From positions 1 through 37,591 of the forward strand of contig JAQGIC010000083.1 in NCBI GenBank assembly GCA_028288725.1: a DNA stretch of 37,591 nucleotides, written 5' to 3'. The first letter of the stretch is position 1. Every line of letters begins with the position of its first letter. Positions 16,988-25,918 of this stretch are shown here, piece by piece. The notes under the pieces are model-generated. The model saw only the letters and a list, made by a program, of their open reading frames with translations. It ran no database searches and was not told the origin of the DNA. Source of the DNA: Rhodospirillales bacterium (GTDB lineage Bacteria; Pseudomonadota; Alphaproteobacteria; ATCC43930; CGMCC-115725). A program made the position numbers and the translations under genes.

Positions 16988-17107
16988 TCAGTGCTCCGTT
17001 GGATCGCCTTCGGCTTCTGCCGGCAGATGAAACTCGTGCCACATGCCGTTCACGATACCGAACAGCACGGCTAGGCCGACACCCAGGATCCAGGCGAAAT
17101 ACCACAT
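16988..17107 (-). CDS. cydX: cytochrome bd oxidase small subunit CydX
   Basis: This tiny 39-residue protein starts MWYFAWILGVGLAVLFGIVN, the signature of CydX/YbgT. It is a single transmembrane helix that binds CydAB and stabilises the heme b595/d site. It starts 11 bases after the cydB stop with AGGACAAG upstream. The C-terminal tail after the helix is acidic. Its presence argues that the whole oxidase is functional. Confidence 0.93.
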   Translation of the reverse strand: MWYFAWILGVGLAVLFGIVNGMWHEFHLPAEAEGDPTEH

Positions 17108-17118
17108 GGGACTTGTCC

Positions 17119-18267
17119 TCAATAGAAATCGGGGCTGGTGGCGACGGCCTCGCTCGTCACCCGGCCCCAGAGCACCCGGTAGACCCAGGCGGTGTAGAGC
17201 AGGACGAGCGGCAGCAGGATGGCCGTGACGATCAGCATGACGAACAGCGTCGGCGCGCTGGACGAGGCATTCCACACCGTCAGGCTGGAATGCGCGTCGA
17301 TTGTGCTGGGCAGGATATAGGGAAACATCGACAGGCCGACCGTGGCGATGATGCCGAAGGCGGATAGCGACGAGCCCGCCAGCGCGGCGCTCTCCAGCCT
17401 GAGGCGGATGCCGGCGAAGGCGAGCAGGGCGCCGGCCAGTCCCAGCACGGGTGCTGCCAGGAACCAGGGGTGCGGGCCATAGTTCGACAGCCAGGCCCCG
17501 GCTTCCCGCACGCTCGCCGTGCGCAGCGGGTTCGAGGGGCCGTCGGGCAGGGCGTCCGTCATGGCGTGGAAGCCGATGTCGCCCCAGGCGACCCAGGCGC
17601 CGCCGAGCGCGAACAGAGCGACGGACAGGAGTGCAGCTCCGCTGCCGATCTGCCGGGCCCGCGCATGGACCGGGCCATGCTCGATCTTGACCGACAGGAA
17701 CGCGGCGCCGTGCAGCACGATCATTGCAACTGACAACAAGCCGCACAGCAGCGCGAACGGCGAGAACAGCCCGATCAGGCTGCCCTCGTAGAAGGCGCGC
17801 AAATCGCTGTCGAGCCGGACGGGCACGCCCTGCAGCACATTGCCGACGGCCACGCCGAACACCAGTGCCGGCACGAAGCCGCCGGTGAACAAGGCCCAAT
17901 CCCAGCGGGCACGCCAGCCGGCACCCGGACGCTTGGAACGGTATTTGAACCCCACGGGCCGCAGGATGAGCGCGGCCAGCACCAGGAACATCGCCAGATA
18001 GAAGCTGGAGAAGCTGACCGCATAGACGAAGGGCCAGGCCGCGAAGATGGCGCCGCCGCCCAGGATGAACCAGACTTGGTTGCCCTCCCAGGTCGGCCCG
18101 ACAGCGTTGATCACCATCCGCCGTTCGCCATCGTCGCGGGCGACGAACGGCAGCAGGGCGGCCACGCCCAGATCCCAGCCGTCGGTGAGGGCGAAGCCGA
18201 TGAGCAGCACGCCCATCAGGCCCCACCAGATGACGCGGAGCGTTGCGTAGTCGAGAGGGAGATGCAT
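17119..18267 (-). CDS. cydB: cytochrome bd ubiquinol oxidase subunit II
   Basis: CydB, 382 residues, pairs with CydA to form the high-affinity quinol oxidase of the inner membrane, which generates proton motive force without pumping. The N-terminus MHLPLDYATLRVIWWGLMG and the conserved DGWDLGVAALLPF and GPTWEGNQVWFI segments identify it. Eight or nine hydrophobic helices follow. The ATG at 18265-18267 has AGAAGGA at good spacing and lies 16 bases after the cydA stop. A longer open frame upstream overlaps cydA and lacks family similarity, so it is discarded. Confidence 0.96.
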   Translation of the reverse strand: MHLPLDYATLRVIWWGLMGVLLIGFALTDGWDLGVAALLPFVARDDGERRMVINAVGPTWEGNQVWFILGGGAIFAAWPFVYAVSFSSFYLAMFLVLAALILRPVGFKYRSKRPGAGWRARWDWALFTGGFVPALVFGVAVGNVLQGVPVRLDSDLRAFYEGSLIGLFSPFALLCGLLSVAMIVLHGAAFLSVKIEHGPVHARARQIGSGAALLSVALFALGGAWVAWGDIGFHAMTDALPDGPSNPLRTASVREAGAWLSNYGPHPWFLAAPVLGLAGALLAFAGIRLRLESAALAGSSLSAFGIIATVGLSMFPYILPSTIDAHSSLTVWNASSSAPTLFVMLIVTAILLPLVLLYTAWVYRVLWGRVTSEAVATSPDFY

Positions 18268-18283
18268 CTTGCCGATCCTTCTT

Positions 18284-19852
18284 TCAGGCCGCCTTGGGCG
18301 ATGCCGGGATGCGTTCGGAGACCGGTGCCGGATCCTCATGCTTCGCGTAGGGTCCGCCGCGGATGGTGCGGACGATCAGCCCGATCTCGATCACGGCCAG
18401 CGCGCCATAGAGCAGGGTGAAGCCGGCGATGGTCAGCCACAGCACGCCGCGGCTGAGCGACGAGGCCGCAAGCCCGGTCGGCAGCACCCCATCGATCGCC
18501 CAGGGCTGCCGCCCCATCTCGGCGATGACCCAGCCGAGTTCGGTCGAAATCCAGGGCAGCGGGATGGCGCAGACGGCGAGCCACAGGAACCAGCGCTGAT
18601 CGAAGCGGCGCAGGCTGCACAGCACGAAGGCGGTCGCGAACAGCGCGATGAAGCAGAAGCCCAGGCCGGCCATGATGCGAAAGGACCAGAACATCACGGG
18701 CACGTCGGGCACCGTGTCCCAGGCGGCAGCCATGATCTGCTCCGGCGTCGCGACGCGCGGATCCGGCAGGCCGCGCTTCAGCAGCAGCGCATAGCCCAGA
18801 TCGCGGCCATGGGCGGCGAAGACCGCGCGCGCCGGGGCATCGTCGGGCTGCTGCTTCAGGGTCTCGACCGCGTCATAGGCCAGCAGGCCGGACGCGATCC
18901 GCTCCTGCGCCTGCAGCACCAGCTCCGACATGCCGACCACCGGGCCATTCAGGCTGCGGGTCGCGACCAGGCCGAGCACCCAGGGGATCTGCACCGCATA
19001 GCGCGTGGTGTGCGCCGCTACATCCGGCAAACCAACGAGCGTCAGGCCCGCCGGGGCTTCCTCGGTGTGCCAGGCGCCTTCGATGGCGGCCAGTTTCATT
19101 TTCTGATTGACGGTCAGCGTGTAGCCGCTCTCGTCGCCGAGCACGACGACGGACAGCGAGGCGGCGAGGCCAAACGCGGCGGCCACGATCATCGAGCGTC
19201 GGGCGACGCCGACCCAGCGGCCGCGCAGCAGGTAGAAGGCCGAGACGCCCAGCACCAGAACCGACGCGATGACGTAGCCGGCACTGACCGTATGGACGAA
19301 TTTCGCCTGGGCGATCGGGTTGAACAGCACCGCCGCGAAATCCGTCACCTCCATCCGCATGGTCTCGGGATTGAAATGGGCGCCGACCGGATTCTGCATC
19401 CAGCCGTTCGCGACCAGGATCCACAGCGCAGAGAGGTTGGTGCCGAGCGCCACCATGAAGGTGACGAACAAGTGGCCGCGCCGCGACAGCCGCTGCCAGC
19501 CGAAGAACATCAGCCCGACGAAGGTCGCCTCCATGAAGAAGGCCATCAGCCCCTCGATCGCGAGCGGCGCGCCGAACACGTCGCCGGCATAGTGCGAGAA
19601 ATACGACCAGTTCGTGCCGAACTCGAACTCCATGGTCAGGCCCGTCGCAACGCCCAGCGCGAAATTGATGCCGAAGATCGTGCCCCAGAAGCGCGTGATC
19701 GTCCGCCAGATCGGGCGGCCGCTCATGACATAGACGCTCTCCATGATCAGCAGCATGACCGACATGCCGAGCGTCAGGGGCACGAACAGGAAATGATAAA
19801 GCGCGGTCAGCGCGAATTGCAGGCGCGAAAGGTCGACGACCCCGGCATCCAT
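18284..19852 (-). CDS. cydA: cytochrome bd ubiquinol oxidase subunit I
   Basis: CydA, 522 residues, carries the three hemes. The ligands map one position from the E. coli numbering: His20 (heme b595), His187 and Met394 (heme b558). The acidic residues Glu100 and Glu108 of the proton path are present. The quinol-binding Q-loop has Lys253 and Glu258 in KMKLAAIEGAWHTEE. The length matches the short or long-hybrid forms seen in alphaproteobacteria. The ATG at 19850-19852 follows GGAG. FixK/FNR box 3 is centred about 84 bases upstream, and TAGCAA at 19902-19907 (minus strand) sits at the expected -10 distance, predicting a start near 19895. The operon runs cydA-cydB-cydX-sulP. Confidence 0.97.
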   Translation of the reverse strand: MDAGVVDLSRLQFALTALYHFLFVPLTLGMSVMLLIMESVYVMSGRPIWRTITRFWGTIFGINFALGVATGLTMEFEFGTNWSYFSHYAGDVFGAPLAIEGLMAFFMEATFVGLMFFGWQRLSRRGHLFVTFMVALGTNLSALWILVANGWMQNPVGAHFNPETMRMEVTDFAAVLFNPIAQAKFVHTVSAGYVIASVLVLGVSAFYLLRGRWVGVARRSMIVAAAFGLAASLSVVVLGDESGYTLTVNQKMKLAAIEGAWHTEEAPAGLTLVGLPDVAAHTTRYAVQIPWVLGLVATRSLNGPVVGMSELVLQAQERIASGLLAYDAVETLKQQPDDAPARAVFAAHGRDLGYALLLKRGLPDPRVATPEQIMAAAWDTVPDVPVMFWSFRIMAGLGFCFIALFATAFVLCSLRRFDQRWFLWLAVCAIPLPWISTELGWVIAEMGRQPWAIDGVLPTGLAASSLSRGVLWLTIAGFTLLYGALAVIEIGLIVRTIRGGPYAKHEDPAPVSERIPASPKAA

Positions 19853-19929
19853 CTCGGTCTCCGTTACTAAGTCTCCCGGCCAGTTGGGCGGGACGAATGC
19901 CTTGCTAGGTCGTCGGCCGCGCTATCGCT

Positions 19930-19943
19930 TTGATCTGGATCAA
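19930..19943. promoter_or_regulatory. FixK/FNR box 3, between cydABX and cydDC
   Basis: TTGATCTGGATCAA matches TTGAT-N4-ATCAA exactly, in the 125-base divergent region between cydA and cydD. For cydA a good -10 (TAGCAA, 19902-19907) fits a site centred at -41.5. For cydD the same geometry would place the transcription start exactly at the first ATG (19978), leaving no leader, and no clear -10 is visible. Control of cydDC by this site is therefore less certain. Confidence 0.88.
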
Positions 19944-19977
19944 TGTCCGGCCCCGCCATCGGCGGGAAGGGAAGGGC

Positions 19978-21636
19978 ATGATGGATGACGAACAGAGAAA
20001 ATCGGCCAAGACGGCGCGACGCGCCTGGCTTGGCGCGGTGGCGGCGGCCGGCGGCTGGCGCAACCGGCTGGCGGCAGGACTGCTGGTGCTGGACGGCCTG
20101 GCGGCGATCGGCTTCGCGGCCGGCCTCGCCTTCGGTTTGACGGCGCTACCGCGGGGCCTGGCGGCAATGCTGCCCTGGCTGGCGCTCGGCCTCGTCAGTG
20201 CCGGCGTGCGCGGCGCCTGTGCCGGGCTTTCGGCCCGCACCGGCGCCGGGGCTGCGCAGCTCGCGAAGGACCGGCTGCGCGACCGCATTGTGCGGGCGAC
20301 CCTGTCCCTGCCGGCCGGAACCGGCCAGACCACCGGCGCGCTGATGACGGCCGCCGTCGACAATGTCGAGACGCTGGACGGCTATGTCGCCCGCTTCCTG
20401 CCGGCACGGACGGCCATGATCGGGTCCGTGCCGGTTCTGCTGGCGGCGGCATTGGCCAGCCCGATCGCCGCCGGCATCCTGGTGGCGACGATCGTGCCGT
20501 TCGTCCTGGTCATGATCCTGGCGGGCGGTGCGGCGGCGGACGAGGCGGGATGCCAGCTCACCGCGCTGACACGGCTGGGCGCACTGTTCGCCGACCGGAT
20601 CCGCATGCTGCCGCTCGTGCTCGCGTTCCAGGCCGAAGCGGGCGAGACGGCCAGGCTGGCGGTGGCGGCCGACGAATTGCGGCGACGGACCATGGCGGTG
20701 CTGCGGATTGCCTTTCTGAGTTCGGCCGGGCTCGAATTCTTCGCCGCCCTGTCGGTCGCCCTGGTCGCGGTCTATGCCGGCTTCAACCTGCTGGGCCTGC
20801 TCCCTGGTTTCGTGACGGAAAAGCTCGATCTGGGCCGCGCCGTCTTCGTGCTGGCGCTGGCGCCGGAATTCTATGCGCCGCTGCGCCGCCTGGCCGCGAC
20901 CTACCACGACCGGCAGGCGGCCGAGACCGTGGCCGACGGCTTGATCGCGATCGAGGCGGCAGCCCCGATACCCGAGGCGATCGCCCCTCTGCTGCCCGGA
21001 CCGCCGCGCATCCGGTTCGAGCAGGTGACGGTGCATTATGCCGGGGAAGACCGGCCGGCTCTCTCCGGTCTGGACCTCGATGTCGCACCCGGCCGGATCG
21101 TCGCCCTGCTGGGTCCGAGCGGGGCCGGCAAGACGACGGCGTTGAACCTGTTGTTGGGCTTGGCGCCGCTCAGCCAAGGCAGCCTGACGATCGATGGCGC
21201 ACGCCTGTCGGATCTGGGCGCGCTCACCGGATCGATCGCCTGGATGGGGCAGATGCCGACCATCATGCCGGGCAGCATCGCCGCCAATATCGGGCTCGCC
21301 CGGCCCGGTGCGACGACGGCGCAGATCGCGGTCGCGGCCGATGCGGCCGGTCTGAGCGCGCTGCTGGCCACCCGGGGGCTCGACACGGTTCTGGACGAAC
21401 GCGGCAGCGGATTGTCGGGCGGCGAACGCCAGCGCATCGCGCTCGCCCGCGCGCTGCTGAAGCCGGCGCCGATCCTGCTGCTCGACGAGCCGACCGCCCA
21501 TGTGGATGCAGCGGCGGAGGATGGGTTGATCGCGGCCATCGCCGATGCCGCCCGGGGCCGGACCACCCTGATCGCCACCCATTCCGCGCGCCTGGCATCG
21601 ATCGCGGACACCATCATCCGATTGGAAGCGGCATGA
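19978..21636 (+). CDS. cydD: thiol reductant ABC exporter subunit CydD
   Basis: CydD, 552 residues, is one half of the heterodimeric inner-membrane ABC exporter that moves cysteine or glutathione to the periplasm and is needed for cytochrome bd assembly. It has an N-terminal six-helix membrane domain to about residue 310, then an ATPase domain. That domain has Walker A GPSGAGKTT near 380, the signature LSGGERQR near 480 and Walker B ILLLDEPT near 500. Two adjacent ATGs (19978 and 19981) follow GGAAGGGAAGGG. A TTG further up lies within the FixK/FNR box and is not credible. The stop overlaps the cydC ATG. It is divergent from cydABX, its functional client. Confidence 0.92.
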   Translation: MMDDEQRKSAKTARRAWLGAVAAAGGWRNRLAAGLLVLDGLAAIGFAAGLAFGLTALPRGLAAMLPWLALGLVSAGVRGACAGLSARTGAGAAQLAKDRLRDRIVRATLSLPAGTGQTTGALMTAAVDNVETLDGYVARFLPARTAMIGSVPVLLAAALASPIAAGILVATIVPFVLVMILAGGAAADEAGCQLTALTRLGALFADRIRMLPLVLAFQAEAGETARLAVAADELRRRTMAVLRIAFLSSAGLEFFAALSVALVAVYAGFNLLGLLPGFVTEKLDLGRAVFVLALAPEFYAPLRRLAATYHDRQAAETVADGLIAIEAAAPIPEAIAPLLPGPPRIRFEQVTVHYAGEDRPALSGLDLDVAPGRIVALLGPSGAGKTTALNLLLGLAPLSQGSLTIDGARLSDLGALTGSIAWMGQMPTIMPGSIAANIGLARPGATTAQIAVAADAAGLSALLATRGLDTVLDERGSGLSGGERQRIALARALLKPAPILLLDEPTAHVDAAAEDGLIAAIADAARGRTTLIATHSARLASIADTIIRLEAA

Positions 21637-23276
21637 GATCGCAACTCCAGGCCCTGATCGCGGCCGAGCGGCGCCGGCAGCGCGGCGGACTGGCGCTGGC
21701 GGCCCTGTGTGCGGCGGCGGTCACCGCATCGTCGGTTCTGCTGCTGGGATTGTCCGGCTGGTTCATCACCGGGGCGGCGCTGGCCGGCCTCGCCGGGCCG
21801 GCCGCGGCATCGGCGTTCAACTACATGCTGCCCGCCGTCGGCATCCGGCTGCTCGCCATCGTCCGCACCGGCGGCCGCTATGCCGAGCGGGTCGCCGGGC
21901 ATGACGCGGCACTTGGTGCGCTGGCGCGGCTTCGCCCCGCCCTGTTCCGCGCGATCCTGGCGGCACCGCCCCGCACCGCGCTGGCGATGACCGTCGGCGA
22001 CGCTTCCATGCGCATGGTCCAGGATGTGGATGCGGTCGAAGCGCGTTTCGTGCGGCGGTCGGCCCCTTCGGCGGCAGTCGCGTCCGTGCTCGCCGGCATG
22101 ACGCTGCTCGTGCCGGCGGGAGCGGCGCCGGTCTGCGCGACGCTCGGCCTCGTCGCCGTGACGATCCTGGCGGCCTGGATCTTCTCCGTGTTGGGACGCG
22201 AGCAGGGCCGGGTGGTGCAGCGGGCCAACGCACGCCTGAAGCAGGAATATGCGACCCTCGCCGCCGCGGCCGCCGAGTTGCGTGCCTATGGGTTGGGCGA
22301 CTGGGCCGCGGGACGGATCGCGGAACGGAGTGCGGCCCTGCTGGCCGCCCAGGCGCGGGTGACGGCCTGGAGCGGCTGGTTCGCCCTGCTCCAGGGCTCG
22401 GCGCCCGGCGTGGGCGCGATGGCGGTTCTGGCCCTCAGCACGCATGCGTCCCTGCCCATGGCGGCCCTTGCGGCGCTGGGCGCAGCGATGACGCTGGACG
22501 GGCTCGCCGGCTTCATCCGGGGTTTCGAGGTGCGCGGCAGTCTCGCCGAATCGGAGGCGCGGCTAGAGGCGGTTCTGACGGTTCCGGCGCTGCCCGTGCC
22601 GGCGGTTTCGGTCCTGCGTCATCCGCCGCAAATCATGCTGGCCGAACCCGCCGCCATGCTGGCGCCCGGCATGATCGTCGGCCTGACCGGCCCGAGCGGC
22701 AGCGGCAAGACGAGCTTGCTGGAGCGGCTGGTCGGGCTGCGATCGCTCGGCGGCGGCCGGATCGAACTGGGCGGCGTGGATATCGGCGATCTGCCCCCGG
22801 CGCTGCTGCGGCAATGCTTCGCCTATGCGCCCCAGGATGCGGCATTGTTGGCCGGCACGGTGCGGGACAATCTGCTGCTGGCCTGCCCCCGCGGCGAGGA
22901 CGATGCCATGCTCTGGCTGGCATTGCAGGATGCCGCTCTGGGCGAGCGGGTCCGGGCCTTGCCGGCCGGGCTCGACAGCTGGGTGGGCGAAAACGGCGCC
23001 AGGCTGTCCGGCGGCGAACGGCGTCGGCTCGGGCTGGCGCGGGCCTATCTTCGTCCGGCGCCCTGGCTGCTGCTCGACGAGCCGACGGCGGGCCTCGATG
23101 CCGCGACCGAGGCTCTGGTCGTCAGCCGGCTTCGCGCCCGCTTGGCTCGGCTTGGCCAGGGCGCCTTGATCGTCTCGCACCGGCCGGCGCCTTTGACGAT
23201 CTGCGAGCGTGTGCTGCATCTCGGCACCGGGCAATCGGACGACGCACGGCGAAACCGCGACCGGTTCGGCACGTGA
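21633..23276 (+). CDS. cydC: thiol reductant ABC exporter subunit CydC
   Basis: CydC, 547 residues, is the partner of CydD. The membrane domain includes the family segment LLGLSGWFITGAALAG near residue 38 and the GGRYAERVAGHDA helix near 80. The ATPase domain has Walker A GPSGSGKTS near 354, LSGGERRR near 458 and Walker B LLLDEPTAGLD near 478. The ATG at 21633 overlaps the cydD TGA as ATGA. A much longer open frame beginning at 20550 reads through cydD in another frame and is discarded. The final 25 residues are polar and may be a variable tail. Confidence 0.92.
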   Translation: MRSQLQALIAAERRRQRGGLALAALCAAAVTASSVLLLGLSGWFITGAALAGLAGPAAASAFNYMLPAVGIRLLAIVRTGGRYAERVAGHDAALGALARLRPALFRAILAAPPRTALAMTVGDASMRMVQDVDAVEARFVRRSAPSAAVASVLAGMTLLVPAGAAPVCATLGLVAVTILAAWIFSVLGREQGRVVQRANARLKQEYATLAAAAAELRAYGLGDWAAGRIAERSAALLAAQARVTAWSGWFALLQGSAPGVGAMAVLALSTHASLPMAALAALGAAMTLDGLAGFIRGFEVRGSLAESEARLEAVLTVPALPVPAVSVLRHPPQIMLAEPAAMLAPGMIVGLTGPSGSGKTSLLERLVGLRSLGGGRIELGGVDIGDLPPALLRQCFAYAPQDAALLAGTVRDNLLLACPRGEDDAMLWLALQDAALGERVRALPAGLDSWVGENGARLSGGERRRLGLARAYLRPAPWLLLDEPTAGLDAATEALVVSRLRARLARLGQGALIVSHRPAPLTICERVLHLGTGQSDDARRNRDRFGT

Positions 23277-23282
23277 TACACT

Positions 23283-23296
23283 CCGAAAACGTTCGG
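23283..23296. other. short inverted repeat between cydC and fixL
   Basis: CCGAA-AACG-TTCGG forms a 5-bp stem with a 4-base loop just after the cydC stop, followed by GGCTTT. It could be a weak intrinsic terminator separating cydDC from fixLJ, or a protein-binding site. The stem is too short to decide. Confidence 0.25.
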
Positions 23297-23330
23297 GCTT
23301 TCCAGCTCTTGCGGTGACCGGAGCACAGGT

Positions 23331-25202
23331 ATGGCCTCGATCGAGGACGAAAAGGAACGCCTGCTCGCCATGGAGGCCGGGGCCACCGGCACATGGCACT
23401 GGCATTTTGCCAGCGGCGTGATCCGTCTGTCCGGGCGTTCGCGCGGGCTGCTTGGGGCGAGCCGGTCGGCCTTGGAATTTCAGGAATTCCTGGCGCATGT
23501 CCACCCGGACGATCGCGATGGCGTCGAGCGCGCTTTGCGCGATGGTGCCCGCGACGGCCAGGAGCATGACATCGATTTCCGCATCGGCGGCGGCGGCGAC
23601 ACGGGCCGTTGGCTGCGCATGCGGGGAAAGCCCACTCCAGAAGCCGGCCATCCGGTCGAAAGCCGGGGCATCCTGATCGAGATCGCGCGGCGCAAGGCGG
23701 TCGAACTGGCCAACGACCGGCTGGCCGCGATCGTCGCCTCATCCGACGATGCCATCATCGGCAAGACGCTCGACGGCATCGTCACCGACTGGAATCGCAG
23801 TGCCGAAACCATCTTCGGCTATACGGCCGGGGAGATGATCGGCAAGTCGATCTCCATCCTGCTGCCGCCGGGCTTGGAGGACGAGACCGGCGATATCCTC
23901 GACCGGATCCGCCGGGGTGAGCGGGTCGATCATTTCGAGACGCGCCGCCGGCGGAAGGACGGCGAGATCATCGATGTCTCGCTGACCGTCTCGCCGGTCT
24001 GGGACAGTGACGGCCATTTCCTGGGCGTCGCCAAGGTCGCGCGCGACATCACCGCCGCCAAGCGGTCCCAGACCGCGCTCGCCGAGCGGGAGGCCCATCT
24101 GCAGTCGGTGCTCGACACCGTGCCCGACGCCATGGTCGTGATCGACACGGCCGGCATCATGCAATCGTTCAGCGCCACGGCCGAGCGCCTGTTCGGCTAT
24201 GCGGCGGCGGAAGCGATCGGCCAGAACGTCAGTATCCTCATGCCCTCGCCCTATAAAAAGCAGCATGATGGCTACCTCAACCATTACATGACGACCGGCG
24301 AGCGGCGCATCATCGGGCTCGGGCGCCTGGTCGTGGGCCAGCGCAAGGACGGCTCGACCTTTCCGATGGAGCTTTCGGTCGGCGAGATGCGCTCCGGCGA
24401 TCGACGGTTCTTTACCGGATTCGTGCGCGACCTGACCGAGCGGCAGCAGACCCAGCAGCGGCTGCAGGAGCTGCAGGCCGGCGTCATCCACATGTCCCGG
24501 TTCACCGCCCTGGGCGAAATGGCCTCGACGCTCGCCCATGAGCTCAATCAGCCGCTGACGGCGGTCGCCAGCTATCTGAAGGGCTGCGGCCGGCTGCTCG
24601 ACGGCAATCAGCCGGGCAACCTGCCGGCGGTCCGCGACGCGATCGAGCGGGCAGCGGAGCAGGCGCTGCGGGCGGGGCAGATCATCCGCCGCCTGCGGGA
24701 ATTCGTGGCGCGCGGCGAGAGCGAGCGGCAGGTCGAGAACCTGTCAAAATTGGTCGAGGAAGCGAGCGCGCTGGCCTTGATCGGCGTCAAGGAGATCGGC
24801 GTCCGCACCTCGCTGGAATTCGATCCCCGCGTGGAATTCGTCCTTGCCGACAAGGTCCAGGTGCAGCAGGTGCTGCTCAACCTGATCCGCAACGCGGTCG
24901 AAGCGATGCAGGAAACGACGGAGCGCCGGCTGGTGATCGCGACCCGCAAACTCGACGACGAGACCGTCGAGGTCAGCGTGGTGGATACCGGCCCCGGCAT
25001 CGCGCCGGAGGTGGCTGAGCAATTGTTCAAGCCTTTCGTCACGACCAAGCGACAAGGCATGGGGGTCGGATTGTCGATTTCTCGCACGATCATCGAGGCG
25101 CATGGCGGCCGTATTTGGGCCGAACCGAATCCAGGGGGCGGCACCGCGTTCCGGCTGACGCTCCGGATAATCGGCGCGGAAGGAGCGGCCGATGGCGAGT
25201 GA
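23331..25202 (+). CDS. fixL: oxygen-sensing histidine kinase FixL (three PAS domains, heme PAS)
   Basis: This 623-residue protein has three PAS domains (about 10-120, 130-250 and 255-370) followed by HisKA and HATPase domains, and no obvious membrane helix. The third PAS is the FixL heme domain. His312 in QHDGY matches the proximal heme ligand (Bradyrhizobium His200), and Arg332 in IGLGRLV matches the distal Arg220. The linker ([14 protein letters not shown]) is FixL-like. The phosphoacceptor is His403 in AHELNQPL. The ATP-binding region shows Asn521, DTGPGI (552-557) and GMGVGLS (576-582). Oxygen bound to the heme should inhibit the kinase. The ATG at 23331 lies 54 bases after cydC with a modest GGAGCACAGGT leader. 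The 3' end overlaps fixJ by 11 bases. Confidence 0.93.
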   Translation: MASIEDEKERLLAMEAGATGTWHWHFASGVIRLSGRSRGLLGASRSALEFQEFLAHVHPDDRDGVERALRDGARDGQEHDIDFRIGGGGDTGRWLRMRGKPTPEAGHPVESRGILIEIARRKAVELANDRLAAIVASSDDAIIGKTLDGIVTDWNRSAETIFGYTAGEMIGKSISILLPPGLEDETGDILDRIRRGERVDHFETRRRRKDGEIIDVSLTVSPVWDSDGHFLGVAKVARDITAAKRSQTALAEREAHLQSVLDTVPDAMVVIDTAGIMQSFSATAERLFGYAAAEAIGQNVSILMPSPYKKQHDGYLNHYMTTGERRIIGLGRLVVGQRKDGSTFPMELSVGEMRSGDRRFFTGFVRDLTERQQTQQRLQELQAGVIHMSRFTALGEMASTLAHELNQPLTAVASYLKGCGRLLDGNQPGNLPAVRDAIERAAEQALRAGQIIRRLREFVARGESERQVENLSKLVEEASALALIGVKEIGVRTSLEFDPRVEFVLADKVQVQQVLLNLIRNAVEAMQETTERRLVIATRKLDDETVEVSVVDTGPGIAPEVAEQLFKPFVTTKRQGMGVGLSISRTIIEAHGGRIWAEPNPGGGTAFRLTLRIIGAEGAADGE

Positions 25203-25812
25203 TGCGGTCGTTCATCTGATCGATGATGACGAGGGCGTGCGCCAGGCCGTGGCGTTCCTGCTCAGCAGCGCCGGGCTGGCGGTGCGGGTCCATGAATCGG
25301 CGGTCGGTTTTCTGGAGGTGCTGCCGACGCTGCAGCCGGGCTGTATCGTCAGCGATGTGCGCATGCCGGGCATGGACGGGCTGGAGCTGCAGCGCCGGCT
25401 GAAATCGCTGGGCATCAAGCTGCCGATGATCATCATGACCGGCCATGCCGACGTGTCGCTGGCGGTCGAAGCCATGAAGGCCGGCGCGGTGGATTTCATC
25501 GAGAAGCCGTTCGACGACGAGCTGATCCTGTCGGCGATCCGGGCCGCCCTCGACCTCTATGACAGGACGGGCTATCGCGAGACCGAGATCGCCCAGACCC
25601 AGGTCAAGCTGAAGTCCCTGACCGCGCGCGAACGCGAAGTGCTCGATGGGCTGCTGGCGGGCCATCCGAACAAGACGATCGCCTATGACCTGGGCCTCAG
25701 TGCCAGGACGGTCGAGGTCCATCGGGCCAGCCTGATGACCAAGATGGGCGCCACCAGCCTGTCCGAACTCGTACGCATGTCCCTGGTGGCAGGCGTGCTG
25801 CCATCGGAATGA
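25192..25812 (+). CDS. fixJ: two-component transcriptional regulator FixJ
   Basis: FixJ, 206 residues, has a receiver domain (1-120) with the acidic pocket Asp11-Asp12, phosphoacceptor Asp55 in [10 protein letters not shown], Thr in MTGHAD and Lys in EKPFDD. A LuxR/FixJ-type helix-turn-helix output domain follows ([15 protein letters not shown], then [19 protein letters not shown]). It is phosphorylated by FixL at low oxygen and activates fixK-type genes. The ATG at 25192 lies inside the last codons of fixL. The likely target in this window is the inverted repeat at 26315-26332 upstream of the fixK-type gene. Confidence 0.95.
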   Translation: MASDAVVHLIDDDEGVRQAVAFLLSSAGLAVRVHESAVGFLEVLPTLQPGCIVSDVRMPGMDGLELQRRLKSLGIKLPMIIMTGHADVSLAVEAMKAGAVDFIEKPFDDELILSAIRAALDLYDRTGYRETEIAQTQVKLKSLTAREREVLDGLLAGHPNKTIAYDLGLSARTVEVHRASLMTKMGATSLSELVRMSLVAGVLPSE

Positions 25813-25822
25813 TCGCCCGGCC

Positions 25823-25836
25823 TTGCGCTAGATCAA
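25823..25836 (+). promoter_or_regulatory. FixK/FNR box 4, upstream of the single-domain receiver gene
   Basis: TTGCGCTAGATCAA fits the FixK form TTG(A/C)-N6-TCAA and matches 8 of 10 defined FNR positions. TACACT at 25860-25865 matches 4 of 6 bases of the -10 consensus at the spacing expected for a site near -41.5. This gives a predicted start near 25872 and a 47-base leader to the ATG at 25919. The receiver gene is thus probably a FixK target even though it follows fixJ. Confidence 0.65.
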
Positions 25837-25918
25837 GGCGCCCTATCGGAACTCGGCCCTACACTCCGCCTTCTGCAACAGAACAGATGGCTCGGGAGAG
25901 CCGACGGAGCCCAGGGCA

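Noticed and set aside
20550-21632. A long N-terminal extension of CydC
   Set aside because: It lies in a different frame of cydD, which has full ABC motifs, and the ATG at 21633 overlapping the cydD stop gives the normal CydC length.
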